From contig CAKSFM010000009.1 in assembly GCA_934454525.1 (NCBI GenBank), positions 1 to 64,000 on the forward strand: a stretch of 64,000 bases of DNA. The letters run 5' to 3'. Made by a program: the position numbers and the translations under genes. Every line of letters starts with the position of its first letter. Positions within the stretch are counted from its first letter, which is position 1. The stretch is from an uncultured Clostridia bacterium (GTDB lineage Bacteria; Bacillota; Clostridia; UMGS1883). This document shows, piece by piece, positions 33,043-42,153 of this stretch. A model generated the notes under the pieces. That model worked only from the letters and a program-made list of their open reading frames with translations. It was not told where the DNA came from and ran no database searches.

Positions 33043-36000
33043 AGACATAAAAAAAGTGCTCGTTATCGGGAGCGGACCGATTGTAATCGGTCAGGCAGCC
33101 GAATTTGACTATGCCGGCGCACAGGCATGCCGCGTTCTGCGCGAGGCAGGCGTTAATATCGTGCTTGTGAACTCAAATCCGGCAACCATTATGACGGACA
33201 AGGTGCTTGCCGATGAAATATATCTTGAACCGCTCACCTGCGACACTGTTAAGCGAATCATTCAAAAGGAACGCCCCGACAGCCTGCTTGCATCGCTCGG
33301 CGGTCAGACCGGACTGACCATTGCAATGCAGCTTGCAAAGGAGGGTTTTCTGGAGGAAAACGGCGTGAAGCTCATCGGAACAAATGCTGAAGCCATTGAC
33401 CGCGCCGAGGACCGCGAGCTGTTTAAGGAAACCATGCTTAAGCTCGGGCAGCACGTTATCCCGTCCGACATAGCGGTGACGGTGGACGAAGCGCTTTCCG
33501 TTGCAAACAAAATCGGTTACCCCGTAATTGTGCGCCCGGCGTTCACACTCGGCGGTGCCGGAGGCGGCGTGGCATATAATGCGGACGAGCTTGAAAAAAT
33601 ATCCGGAAACGGAATTTTGCTCTCGCCGATTAATCAGGTTCTTATCGAAAAATATATATACGGTTGGAAAGAGATTGAGTTTGAAGTTATGCGCGATTCA
33701 AAGGGCAACGTGCTCACTGTGTGCAGCATGGAAAACTTCGACCCTGTCGGTATTCATACAGGCGACAGCATTGTTGTTGCTCCTGCGGTCACTCTTTCCG
33801 ACAAGGAATATCAGATGCTGCGCAGCGCAGCGCTTGACATAATTACGGAGCTGAAGATTGAGGGCGGCTGCAACTGCCAGTTTGCGCTTGACCCGGATTC
33901 GTTTGACTATGCCGTGATTGAGGTTAATCCGCGCGTGTCGCGCTCGTCAGCTCTTGCAAGCAAGGCAACCGGTTATCCGATTGCAAAGGTGACAACAAAA
34001 ATCGCTCTCGGTTACACGCTTGATGAAATCAAAAACGATGTCACGGGGAAAACATATGCATGCTTCGAACCGGCGCTTGACTATATCGTTGTTAAAATGC
34101 CGAAATGGCCGTTTGATAAATTCGTGAGCGCGGACAGGAAACTCGGAACGCAGATGAAAGCAACCGGTGAGGTAATGTCCATTGCGCCGACGTTTGAACA
34201 GGCGCTTATGAAAGCCGTGCGCGGCGCTGAAATAAAGACGGACACACTGCACCGCAAGGAAACGCAGTCAATTGAAAATATTGAGGAAAGGCTTCATTCA
34301 CTTGACGATTTGCGCCTTTTCACAGTGTTTGAAGCGCTGCTGCGCGGAATATCAGTCGATAAAATTCATGAAATCACAAGAATTGACAAGTGGTTTTTAA
34401 GCAAAATAAAGAACCTTGTCAATTTTGAACGCAGTCTTAAAAGCGGCATGACTCACGAAAAATATATCCGCGGAAAGCAGCTCGGATATACGGATGACGC
34501 TCTGAGCCGCCTGAGCGGAGAAGAACTTTCGGAGCGCAGGAGCTTTGCATATAAAATGGTTGATACCTGCGGCGGCGAATTTGCCGCGCAGACGCCTTAC
34601 TTCTATTCAACATGTGACGATTACTGCGAAGCGCGCGAAACGGCAACAGAAAACAAAAAGGTTATCGTGCTCGGTTCGGGGCCTATCCGCATCGGTCAGG
34701 GAATCGAATTTGACTATTCCTCCGTTCACTGCGTGTGGGCGCTTAAAAAGCTCGGCTATGAGGTTATCATAATAAATAATAACCCCGAAACCGTTTCAAC
34801 CGATTTCGACACTGCCGACAGGCTTTATTTTGAACCGCTCACACCTGAGGATGTTATGAACGTTATCGATGTGGAAAAGCCGGAGGGCGTTGTTGTTGCT
34901 TTCGGCGGACAAACGGCAATCAATCTTGCGAAATATCTTGACGAGCACGGAGTTAAAATCCTCGGAACATCGGCAAAAAGCATTGATATGGCAGAGGACC
35001 GCGAGCAGTTTGACGAGCTTTTGGAACGTTTCGGCATAAAACGCCCGAAAGGACTCACCGTTATGACGCTTGCCGAAGCTCATGCCGCGGCTGAAAAGCT
35101 GGAATATCCGGTGCTGCTGCGCCCGTCATACGTTATCGGCGGTCAGAACATGACAATTGCATATACTCCCGATGATGTTGCGCGGTATATGGAAATAATC
35201 CTTTCGCAGAAAATTGACAACCCGGTGCTTGTTGATAAATATATGATGGGAAAAGAGCTTGAGGTTGATGTTATCAGCGACGGAAGCGACGTTCTTATTC
35301 CGGGAATAATGGAACACATCGAGCGCGCCGGCGTTCACAGCGGCGATTCGATTGCGGTTTATCCCCCGTTCAACGTAAATGACAAAATGCTTGAAAAAAT
35401 CGTTGACTGCTCCGTTAAGCTTGCGCTTTCGCTTAAAACAAGAGGACTTGTCAACATTCAGTATCTTATTTCCGGCGATGAGCTTTATGTTATCGAGGTT
35501 AATCCGCGCGCTTCGCGCACAGTGCCATATATCAGCAAAGTCACCGGAATCCCGATGGTTGATATTGCAACCGAGGTTATGCAGGGCATGGCTCTTAAGG
35601 ACATTGGCTGCGGAACGGGACTCCACCCGATGCCGCCTTACTATGCGGTTAAGGTGCCGGTGTTCTCATTTGAAAAGCTTGCCGGGATAAATTCAATCCT
35701 CGGTCCCGAAATGAAATCGACGGGTGAGGTGCTCGGAATCGGCAAAACACTTAACGAAGCGCTTTACAAGGGTCTTGTTTCCGCAGGTTTTAATCTTGAA
35801 AGCAAAACCGGCGTTTACATAAGCGTTGATTCCAAGGATAAGTACGACCTTATCGAGCTTGCAAAGAAGCTTGATGACGCGCACCTTGAAATATACGCCG
35901 ATGAGAAAAGCGCAATAATCATAGAAGCGCTCGGAATACGCGTGGAAAGCGTTGAGGACGGGAGAATCTATCCCCTGCTCGATTCGGGAAAAATCGGTTA

Positions 36001-37033
36001 CATTATTTATACCAATTCCGGCAAACCGCAGGAGAATGAAAAATATCTCAGGCTGCACCGCCGCGCGCTTCAGCTCAGCGTTGCCTGCCTTACATCGCTC
36101 GACACGGCGAACGCGCTTGCCGACATACTTCTGAGCCGATTTAACCAGTATAACACTGAGCTGACAGACATTACAAGGCTCAGAACAGAGAAGCAGAAGA
36201 TTTCGTTTATAAAAATGCAGGGTACGGGCGATGATTACATATTTATAAATAATTTTGACGGTTCGGTAACGTGCCCGGAATCGCTCAGTATTCTTTTTTC
36301 CGACAGGCACTTCGGCATCGGTGCGGACGGACTTGTGCTTATTGAAAAATCAGACGTTGCAGATGCGAAAATGCGCATTTTCAATGCGGACGGCAGCGAG
36401 GGCAAAATGGCCGGCAACAGTATTCGCTGCGTCGGAAAATATCTGTACGACAGCAAAACCGTGAACAAGCCGAAAATGACGATCGAAACGGGCAGCGGAA
36501 TAAGGGAGCTGGAGCTTCACTGCTTCAATTCCATGGTTAATCTTGTGACGGTGGATATGGGAAAGGTTTGCTTTGAACCTGCAAAAATCCCCGTGAATCT
36601 GCCTGATGAAAAAATCATTGAGCGCGATGTGCGCATCGGCGGGCGTCCGTACAAAATCACTTGTCTTTCAATCGGAAATCCGCATTGCGTTGTAATTTGC
36701 AGCAATGTTTATAACATTGACCTTAAAAGCGTCGGTCCGGAATTTGAAAGTGCGCCGATATTCCCCGAACGCATTAACACGGAGTTAGTGAAGATTATTG
36801 ACAGAAAAACAATCCGTATGCGCGTGTGGGAACGCGGCAACGGCGAAACTCCGGCATGCGGAACGGGTGCGTGTGCGGCGGCAATCGCGGCTGTTGAAGC
36901 AGGCTTCTGCGATAAAAACACGGATATTTCTGTCCGTGTTGACGGCGGCGAGCTTACCGTCCGGTATACCGATGACGCGGTGTATCTTACAGGAAATGCG
37001 GTAAAAGTATTCGAGGGTGTGCTGGAATACTAG
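33029..37033 (+). CDS. carB: CarB-DapF fusion: CPSase large subunit plus DAP-epimerase domain
   Basis: One uninterrupted 1334-residue frame. Residues 1-1050 or so are a complete CarB: VLVIGSGPIVIGQAAEFDYAG at the start, two ATP-grasp halves (second begins VIVLGSGPIRIGQGIEFDYS near 550) and a full MGS-like allosteric domain ending TSLDTANALADILL. After a linker ending DITRLRTEKQK a DapF domain begins at about 1058 (FIKMQGTGDDY) and runs to the end: NADGSEGKMAGNSIRC, IGNPHCVV, RINTELV, WERGNGETPACGTGA. It makes carbamoyl phosphate; the DapF part would be expected to interconvert LL- and meso-DAP. However, the first catalytic Cys (MCGN in the family) is Ala1128 here and GxGND reads GTGDD; the second Cys (1277) is present. 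I see no internal ribosome-binding site for a separate DapF. Confidence 0.93.
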   Translation: MPQNKDIKKVLVIGSGPIVIGQAAEFDYAGAQACRVLREAGVNIVLVNSNPATIMTDKVLADEIYLEPLTCDTVKRIIQKERPDSLLASLGGQTGLTIAMQLAKEGFLEENGVKLIGTNAEAIDRAEDRELFKETMLKLGQHVIPSDIAVTVDEALSVANKIGYPVIVRPAFTLGGAGGGVAYNADELEKISGNGILLSPINQVLIEKYIYGWKEIEFEVMRDSKGNVLTVCSMENFDPVGIHTGDSIVVAPAVTLSDKEYQMLRSAALDIITELKIEGGCNCQFALDPDSFDYAVIEVNPRVSRSSALASKATGYPIAKVTTKIALGYTLDEIKNDVTGKTYACFEPALDYIVVKMPKWPFDKFVSADRKLGTQMKATGEVMSIAPTFEQALMKAVRGAEIKTDTLHRKETQSIENIEERLHSLDDLRLFTVFEALLRGISVDKIHEITRIDKWFLSKIKNLVNFERSLKSGMTHEKYIRGKQLGYTDDALSRLSGEELSERRSFAYKMVDTCGGEFAAQTPYFYSTCDDYCEARETATENKKVIVLGSGPIRIGQGIEFDYSSVHCVWALKKLGYEVIIINNNPETVSTDFDTADRLYFEPLTPEDVMNVIDVEKPEGVVVAFGGQTAINLAKYLDEHGVKILGTSAKSIDMAEDREQFDELLERFGIKRPKGLTVMTLAEAHAAAEKLEYPVLLRPSYVIGGQNMTIAYTPDDVARYMEIILSQKIDNPVLVDKYMMGKELEVDVISDGSDVLIPGIMEHIERAGVHSGDSIAVYPPFNVNDKMLEKIVDCSVKLALSLKTRGLVNIQYLISGDELYVIEVNPRASRTVPYISKVTGIPMVDIATEVMQGMALKDIGCGTGLHPMPPYYAVKVPVFSFEKLAGINSILGPEMKSTGEVLGIGKTLNEALYKGLVSAGFNLESKTGVYISVDSKDKYDLIELAKKLDDAHLEIYADEKSAIIIEALGIRVESVEDGRIYPLLDSGKIGYIIYTNSGKPQENEKYLRLHRRALQLSVACLTSLDTANALADILLSRFNQYNTELTDITRLRTEKQKISFIKMQGTGDDYIFINNFDGSVTCPESLSILFSDRHFGIGADGLVLIEKSDVADAKMRIFNADGSEGKMAGNSIRCVGKYLYDSKTVNKPKMTIETGSGIRELELHCFNSMVNLVTVDMGKVCFEPAKIPVNLPDEKIIERDVRIGGRPYKITCLSIGNPHCVVICSNVYNIDLKSVGPEFESAPIFPERINTELVKIIDRKTIRMRVWERGNGETPACGTGACAAAIAAVEAGFCDKNTDISVRVDGGELTVRYTDDAVYLTGNAVKVFEGVLEY

Positions 37034-37308
37034 GCATAACAGACCCGAACCCCATACGGTTCAAAAAGGCAAATTTGTCGCAATAATGCGTTAAAATGCT
37101 CGTTAATAGATAAACTATTAACTGCGCTTTTGCCTTTTCTTGCAAAAAATTTGCTCTTTTTGAACTCGCAGACCCAATGCGCCGAAAAATTTTTGTTCAG
37201 ATGCTCTTGCAGGGATTTGCAAGGCTTGTCGCCTTGCAAATCCCTGCAAGAATGGCTGAGCGGAAATTTAACAAGCATTGGGCGCATGTGTTCGAGTCTG
37301 TTACGCCT
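37032..37308 (+). repeat. 275-bp structured element, copy 2 (complete)
   Basis: The left end AGGCATAACAGACCCGAAC and right end GTTCGAGTCTGTTACGCCT are inverted repeats (about 19 bp). Nested inside are GTTCAAAAAGGCAAATTT / AAATTTGCTCTTTTTGAAC, CCCAATGCGCC / the GGGCGCAT side, and a GCAAGGCTTGTCGCCTTGC hairpin. The element begins inside the carB-dapF stop codon (TAG-GCATAAC) and ends just before the argG ARG boxes. It carries no gene. Confidence 0.85.
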
Positions 37309-37330
37309 TAATGAATAACGAACACATCAA

Positions 37331-37420
37331 TGAATATTATTCATGTTTTTATGCATAATTGAATATTTTTATGGATTTTTATAAAAAACTCTTGCATATT
37401 TATGCAGAGCATGCTATAAT
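37331..37420 (+). promoter_or_regulatory. argG promoter with three ARG boxes
   Basis: TTGCAT (37392-37397) and TATAAT (37415-37420) are 17 bases apart, with TGCATATTTATGCA at 37393-37406 over the -35. Two further ARG-like sites lie upstream: TGAATATTATTCA (37331-37343) and TGCATAATTGAATA (37352-37365). Multiple boxes suggest cooperative ArgR binding. Confidence 0.85.
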
Positions 37421-37462
37421 GACATCAATGAAACAAAAAACTTTTCAAAGGGGTTGTCAATT

Positions 37463-38683
37463 ATGGAAAAGAAAGATATCAAAAAGGTTGTACTCGCTTA
37501 TTCCGGTGGTCTTGACACATCGATTATTATTCCGTGGCTGAAAGAAAATTACAATAACTGCGAGGTTATCGCGGTTTCGGCGGATGTCGGTCAGAATGAC
37601 GAGCTTGAGGGACTGGACGAAAAGGCAATAAAGACGGGCGCTTCCAAGCTTTACATAGAGGATCTCACCGATGAAATGGTTGACGATGTTATCATCCCCT
37701 CGGTTAAGGCAGGCGCAAAGTATGAGGAATATCTGCTCGGCACGGCGTTTGCCCGTCCGATAATTGCAAAGCGCCTTGTTGAGATTGCGCATAAGGAAAA
37801 TGCCGATGCTATCTGTCATGGCTGCACGGGCAAGGGCAACGACCAGGTTCGTTTCGAACTTGCAATAAAGCATTTTGACCCCGACATGGCAATCATTGCT
37901 CCGTGGCGTGAGTGGGATATTAAGTCGCGTGACGAAGAAATCGATTATGCGGAGTCGCACAATATTCCTCTGAAGATTAACCGTGAAACAAACTATTCAA
38001 AGGATAAAAACCTTTGGCATCTGAGCCATGAGGGTCTTGACCTTGAGGATACGGGCAACGAGCCGACATATGAAAAGAAAGGCTTCCTGGAGATGGGTGT
38101 TTCCCCGATAGACGCTCCCGATGAGCCGACATATATCACTCTTGATTTTGAAAAGGGTATTCCCGTTGCGCTTGACGGCGAGAAAATGTCGGCAAAGAAC
38201 ATCATTCTTAAGCTGAACGAAATCGGCGGAAAGAACGGTATCGGTCTGCTTGATATAGTTGAAAACCGTCTTGTCGGAATGAAGTGCCGCGGCGTTTATG
38301 AAACCCCCGGCGGAACAATTCTTTACAAGGCGCACAACGTTCTTGAAACAATCTGCCTTGACAAAATGACGGCGCATAAAAAGGAAGAGCTTGCAATCAC
38401 ATTTGCGGAGCTTGTATATAACGGTCAGTGGTTCACTCCTCTGCGCGAGGCGCTTTCTGCTTTTGTTGACAAAACGCAGGAAAAGGTAACGGGAACTGTT
38501 AAGCTCAAGCTTTACAAGGGCAATATGATTAATGCCGGAGTATGGAGCAAGTACACGCTCTATTCAGAGGAAATCGCAACTTTCGGCGAAAGTGACTATA
38601 ATCAGAAAGATGCGGACGGATTTATAAACCTGTTCGGACTCCCGATCACGGTTCAGGCAATGACTGACAAAAAAAATAAGTAA
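37463..38683 (+). CDS. argG: Argininosuccinate synthase
   Basis: The 406-residue protein has the PP-loop [33 protein letters not shown] and the C-terminal [19 protein letters not shown]. It joins citrulline and aspartate using ATP. The start is ATG 37463 with AAAGGGG upstream. It has its own ArgR-controlled promoter, separated from the main operon by the structured element. Confidence 0.95.
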   Translation: MEKKDIKKVVLAYSGGLDTSIIIPWLKENYNNCEVIAVSADVGQNDELEGLDEKAIKTGASKLYIEDLTDEMVDDVIIPSVKAGAKYEEYLLGTAFARPIIAKRLVEIAHKENADAICHGCTGKGNDQVRFELAIKHFDPDMAIIAPWREWDIKSRDEEIDYAESHNIPLKINRETNYSKDKNLWHLSHEGLDLEDTGNEPTYEKKGFLEMGVSPIDAPDEPTYITLDFEKGIPVALDGEKMSAKNIILKLNEIGGKNGIGLLDIVENRLVGMKCRGVYETPGGTILYKAHNVLETICLDKMTAHKKEELAITFAELVYNGQWFTPLREALSAFVDKTQEKVTGTVKLKLYKGNMINAGVWSKYTLYSEEIATFGESDYNQKDADGFINLFGLPITVQAMTDKKNK

Positions 38684-38687
38684 CAAT

Positions 38688-39034
38688 CAAGGGGATGTTA
38701 AAAAGTTCCGGAACGCAAGAAAAGAAGAAAAGCATATATTGCAGGAAATATAATTGTTGCAGTTTGAATGCATTAGGCAGAAAAATCAAAAGATTTGATT
38801 TTTCATAGAATTATCCCTTTTCTTGCTATCAACAAACTTCGCCGCTCGGGCGTCGAAACAAGCGTTGTATCATTCGCAGCAAATTAAAATTTACTGCTCA
38901 TTCATTACGCTGTTTCTCCTTTTCCCAAAAACCTTTTGTTTTTGGGAGCCCTGAGAGATGTACGCCGTCGGGTAACCCAAAGCTAACGCTTTGGCTCAGT
39001 TTGTTAATTCCGAAGCTTTTTCACTATCCCCTTG
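38688..39034. repeat. 347-bp hairpin-rich element with terminal inverted repeats
   Basis: The ends CAAGGGGAT...AAAAAG.TTCCGGA (38688-38711) and its imperfect inverse TTCCGAAGCTTTTT...ATCCCCTTG (39008-39034) pair over about 26 bases. Inside are hairpins AAAAATCAAAAGATTTGATTTTT (near 38782), TCCCAAAAACC / TTTTTGGGA (near 38925) and CCAAAGCTAACGCTTTGG (near 38980). The inner CAAATTAAAATTTACTGCTC resembles CAAATTAAAATTAGCTGCTC near 48724. No gene inside. It fills the argG-argH gap. Confidence 0.65.
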
Positions 39035-39047
39035 AAAAAACTAACGA

Positions 39048-39083
39048 GGGCTGTTTAAAAAGTCACCACTTTTTAGGCAGCCC
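39048..39083 (+). promoter_or_regulatory. Hairpin in the argH leader
   Basis: GGGCTGTTTAAAAAGT pairs with ACTTTTTAGGCAGCCC around a CACC loop, followed by CTTT, 23 bases before argH. It may be a leaky terminator or leader structure that lowers argH read-through from argG. Confidence 0.55.
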
Positions 39084-39106
39084 CTTTATGGAAGAAAGGA
39101 ATAATT

Positions 39107-40477
39107 ATGGATAAGATGTGGGCAGGGCGCTTTTCAAAGGCGCTCAATAAAGAAGCGGATGATTTTAATTCATCAATCCATTTCGACTGCAAAATGTACC
39201 GCCAGGATATTGAAGGCTCAATGAAGCACGCGGCAATGCTGTCCGCATGCAATATAATTTCCGAAAAGGACGCGGATGAAATTATTGCATGCCTTGAAAG
39301 CATCCGAAATGATATTGACAGCGGCGCTCTTGAAATCGACGAATCGGCTGAAGATATTCATATGTTTGTCGAATCGGAGCTGACGCGGCGCATAGGCGAC
39401 GTTGGCAAGCGGCTTCACACCGCGCGCAGCCGCAACGACCAGGTTGCGCTTGATATAAGGATGTATCTGCGTGACGGTGCAGCCGAAGTGTGCGGACTTC
39501 TGAAAGAGCTTATAGGGGCAATATGCTCCCAGGCGGAGAAAAACAAGGACACCGTTCTTCCGGGATACACGCATTTGCAGCGCGCACAGCCGATTATGTT
39601 TGCGCATCATCTGCTTGCATATGCAATGATGTTCCTCCGCGATATAAGCCGCGTTGAGGATGCGGCGGCACGAATGAATTATTCACCGCTCGGTTCGTGC
39701 GCGCTTGCCGGAACAACCTATCCGACCGACCGCAGCATGACGGCAAAAGCACTTGGGTTTGACGGCATAACGCTCAACAGTATTGACGGAGTTTCGGACC
39801 GTGATTTCTGCGTTGAGCTGATGAGTGCGTTTGCCCTTATAATGACGCATCTTTCGCGTTTTTCCGAGGAGGTAATCCTCTGGTCATCGTGGGAGTTTAA
39901 GTTCGTTGAGCTTGACGATTCGTTTACAACCGGTTCAAGCATTATGCCGCAGAAAAAGAATCCGGATATGGCAGAGCTTGTGCGCGGAAAAACAGGGCGT
40001 GTTTACGGGGATCTCATGGCAATGCTCACAATTTTAAAAGGACTTCCGCTTGCATATAACAAGGATATGCAGGAGGATAAGGAAGCTGTTTTTGACAGTC
40101 TTGAAACGGTGAAAAAATGTCTGCGCGTTTTTGCTCCGATGATTGAAACAATGACGGTAAGGAAAGACAAAATGTATGCTGCGGCAGGCGAAGGTTTTAT
40201 AAATGCAACCGATCTTGCCGATTATCTTGTAAGAAAAGGGCGCCCGTTCCGCACAGCATACAAAACGGTCGGGCAGATAGTGGCGCAGTGCATACAAAGC
40301 GGCAAAACGCTTGAAACATATCCGATTGAGGAATATAAAAAAGCGGATGAGCTTTTTGAAAACGACCTTTATGACGATATCGATCTGCGCACCTGCGTTG
40401 AGAAAAGAATATCGGCAGGCGGCACGGGTGCGGCTTCAATCGAAAAACAGCTTGAGTATGTGAAAAGCTTTATATAG
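39107..40477 (+). CDS. argH: Argininosuccinate lyase
   Basis: The 456-residue fumarase/aspartase-superfamily enzyme has MWAGRFSKALN, ARSRNDQVALDIRMYLRD, LPGYTHLQRAQP and the signature GSSIMPQKKNPDMAELVRGK. It releases arginine and fumarate. GAAAGGA precedes ATG 39107. It completes an arginine pathway from glutamate entirely encoded in this window. Confidence 0.95.
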   Translation: MDKMWAGRFSKALNKEADDFNSSIHFDCKMYRQDIEGSMKHAAMLSACNIISEKDADEIIACLESIRNDIDSGALEIDESAEDIHMFVESELTRRIGDVGKRLHTARSRNDQVALDIRMYLRDGAAEVCGLLKELIGAICSQAEKNKDTVLPGYTHLQRAQPIMFAHHLLAYAMMFLRDISRVEDAAARMNYSPLGSCALAGTTYPTDRSMTAKALGFDGITLNSIDGVSDRDFCVELMSAFALIMTHLSRFSEEVILWSSWEFKFVELDDSFTTGSSIMPQKKNPDMAELVRGKTGRVYGDLMAMLTILKGLPLAYNKDMQEDKEAVFDSLETVKKCLRVFAPMIETMTVRKDKMYAAAGEGFINATDLADYLVRKGRPFRTAYKTVGQIVAQCIQSGKTLETYPIEEYKKADELFENDLYDDIDLRTCVEKRISAGGTGAASIEKQLEYVKSFI

Positions 40478-40501
40478 CGCGGCTTGCCCGGAGGTGACTG
40501 A

Positions 40502-41197
40502 ATGTTCCGTTATGAAACGCATATGCACACGCGCCCGGTAAGCCTGTGCGCGCAAAAATCCGTTCGTGAAAATATTGAATTTTATAAGTCCGCAGGATAT
40601 GACGGTGTTTTTATCACAAATCATTTTCTGGATGGTAACCTGAATTACGATAAAAGCGCTCCGTATGAGGAACAAATCAATTTCTATTTCGCCGATTATG
40701 AGGAAAGCGTCAGAATAGGGCGCGAGATCGGACTGAAAGTGTTTTTCGGTGCAGAGCTGTCATATTGCGGAACGGACTTTCTTGTCTATGGACTTGATAA
40801 GGCGTGGTTCCTTGCTCATCCCGAGATTATGGAAATGAAAAAGACGGATGAGCTGCCGTTTATGGCGCGGCACGGCGCGTTTGTCGTGCAGGCGCACCCT
40901 TTCCGCGAGGCGTCGTATATTGACCATATCCGCCTTTTTCCACGCAGCGTTCAGGCGGTCGAGGTGCGCAATGCATGCCGGACGGAGTTTGAAAACCGAA
41001 TGGCGGAGATTTATGCCGATGCCTACGGATTATTGAAAACCGCAGGGAGCGACAATCACCTTGCCGGAGATCAGCCGCTGCTGTGCGGAATGGAGTGCGA
41101 AACGCCGCTTGAAAACGAACAGGATTTTATCACGCGAATGAAAAACGGAGAAATGCGCATTTTTGAAATTAAAAACTCATTCAGAAAAAGCCGCTGA
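40502..41197 (+). CDS. PHP-domain phosphoesterase
   Basis: The 231-residue protein has PHP metal motifs: ETHMHT near the N-terminus, FITNHF, FFGAELSYCG, VQAHPFRE and GSDNHLAG. The PHP fold covers histidinol phosphatases and other metal-dependent phosphoesterases; the substrate is not determinable. GGAGGTGA precedes ATG 40502, 24 bases after argH, so it probably shares its transcript. Confidence 0.8.
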   Translation: MFRYETHMHTRPVSLCAQKSVRENIEFYKSAGYDGVFITNHFLDGNLNYDKSAPYEEQINFYFADYEESVRIGREIGLKVFFGAELSYCGTDFLVYGLDKAWFLAHPEIMEMKKTDELPFMARHGAFVVQAHPFREASYIDHIRLFPRSVQAVEVRNACRTEFENRMAEIYADAYGLLKTAGSDNHLAGDQPLLCGMECETPLENEQDFITRMKNGEMRIFEIKNSFRKSR

Positions 41198-41215
41198 CAA
41201 ATTTCTTTCAGCGGC
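41190..41215 (+). terminator. Intrinsic terminator
   Basis: GCCGCTGA (41190-41197) pairs with TCAGCGGC (41208-41215), then AAATTTTTTCTT. The left arm includes the end of the PHP gene. Confidence 0.8.
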
Positions 41216-41225
41216 AAATTTTTTC

Positions 41226-41254
41226 TTGATAAAATCGGGGATGTGTGATAAAAT
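41226..41254 (+). promoter_or_regulatory. Promoter of the met operon
   Basis: TTGATA (41226-41231) and TAAAAT (41249-41254) are 17 bases apart. The leader to metF is only about 30 bases, too short for an S-box or other methionine riboswitch. Confidence 0.55.
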
Positions 41255-41289
41255 TTCCTATAATTGCAGAATAATATCGGGGGTGCAAT

Positions 41290-42153
41290 ATGAAAATATC
41301 TGAAATAATCAGTGCGGACAAGCCGAGCCTTTCGTTTGAGGTTTTTCCGCCGAAAACGTCTGCCACATTCGAAAATGTTAAATCGGCAACGGAGGAGATT
41401 GCCGCACTCCATCCGTCATTTATCAGCGTGACCTACGGCGCAGGCGGCGGTACGAGCGAATATACGGCTGATATCGCGAAAAACATAAAGGATAAATACG
41501 GTGTGACGCCGCTGGCGCATCTGAGCTGCGTTTCCTCCAATCATGATGAGATTAAAACCAGGCTGCAAAAGCTTAAGGAATACGGCATTGAAAATGTTCT
41601 TGCATTGCGCGGCGACATTCCCGAGGGAATGGATAAAGGCACAATGGAATATCGCTATGCAAGCGAACTTGTGGAGGAAATCAGGCACACCGGCGGATTT
41701 TGCATAGGCGGAGCGTGCTACCCGGAAGCGCATCCCGAAAGCGAAAGTGCGGAGGAAGATATAGAAAATCTTAAGCGCAAAGCAGACGCAGGATGTGATT
41801 TTCTGACAACACAGATGTTTTTCGATAACAATATTCTGTATAACTTTATGTACCGTGCGCTGAAAGCGGGAATAAAAATCCCGGTGATTGCCGGGATAAT
41901 GCCCGTCACAAACTCAAAGCAGATTAAAAGAATCTGCTCAATTTCGCAGACAATGCTGCCGCAGCGCTTTCGCCGCATTGTCGACCGGTACGGCGGCAAA
42001 CCCGAAGCAATGAAGCAGGCAGGAATTGCTTTTGCAACGGAACAGATAATCGATTTGTTTGCAAACGGAGTAAACGCGGTTCATGTCTATTCAATGAATA
42101 AACCTGACGTTGCAAAAAAAATCCTTGAAAATCTTTCTGATATACTGTCATGA
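41290..42153 (+). CDS. metF: 5,10-methylenetetrahydrofolate reductase
   Basis: The 287-residue TIM-barrel flavoprotein has LSFEVFPPKT with the catalytic Glu, SVTYGAGGGT, LALRGDIP, and GCDFLTTQMFFDN. It makes the 5-methyl-THF used by MetH. It lacks the C-terminal regulatory domain of eukaryotic enzymes. Its stop overlaps the next start as ATGA. Confidence 0.95.
   Translation: MKISEIISADKPSLSFEVFPPKTSATFENVKSATEEIAALHPSFISVTYGAGGGTSEYTADIAKNIKDKYGVTPLAHLSCVSSNHDEIKTRLQKLKEYGIENVLALRGDIPEGMDKGTMEYRYASELVEEIRHTGGFCIGGACYPEAHPESESAEEDIENLKRKADAGCDFLTTQMFFDNNILYNFMYRALKAGIKIPVIAGIMPVTNSKQIKRICSISQTMLPQRFRRIVDRYGGKPEAMKQAGIAFATEQIIDLFANGVNAVHVYSMNKPDVAKKILENLSDILS

Noticed and set aside
35693..36310. 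205-codon minus-strand open frame across the CarB-DapF junction
   Set aside because: Considered as evidence of a separate gene at the junction, but it is antisense, lacks a ribosome-binding site and resembles no family.
36215..37033. DapF as a separately translated gene starting at the internal ATG 36215
   Set aside because: No Shine-Dalgarno sequence precedes it, the DapF N-terminal strand (ISFIK) is encoded upstream of it, and the frame is continuous with CarB. A separate product cannot be excluded without expression data.
41255..41289. Methionine riboswitch before metF
   Set aside because: The leader is too short to hold an S-box, and no other structured leader is visible between promoter and start.
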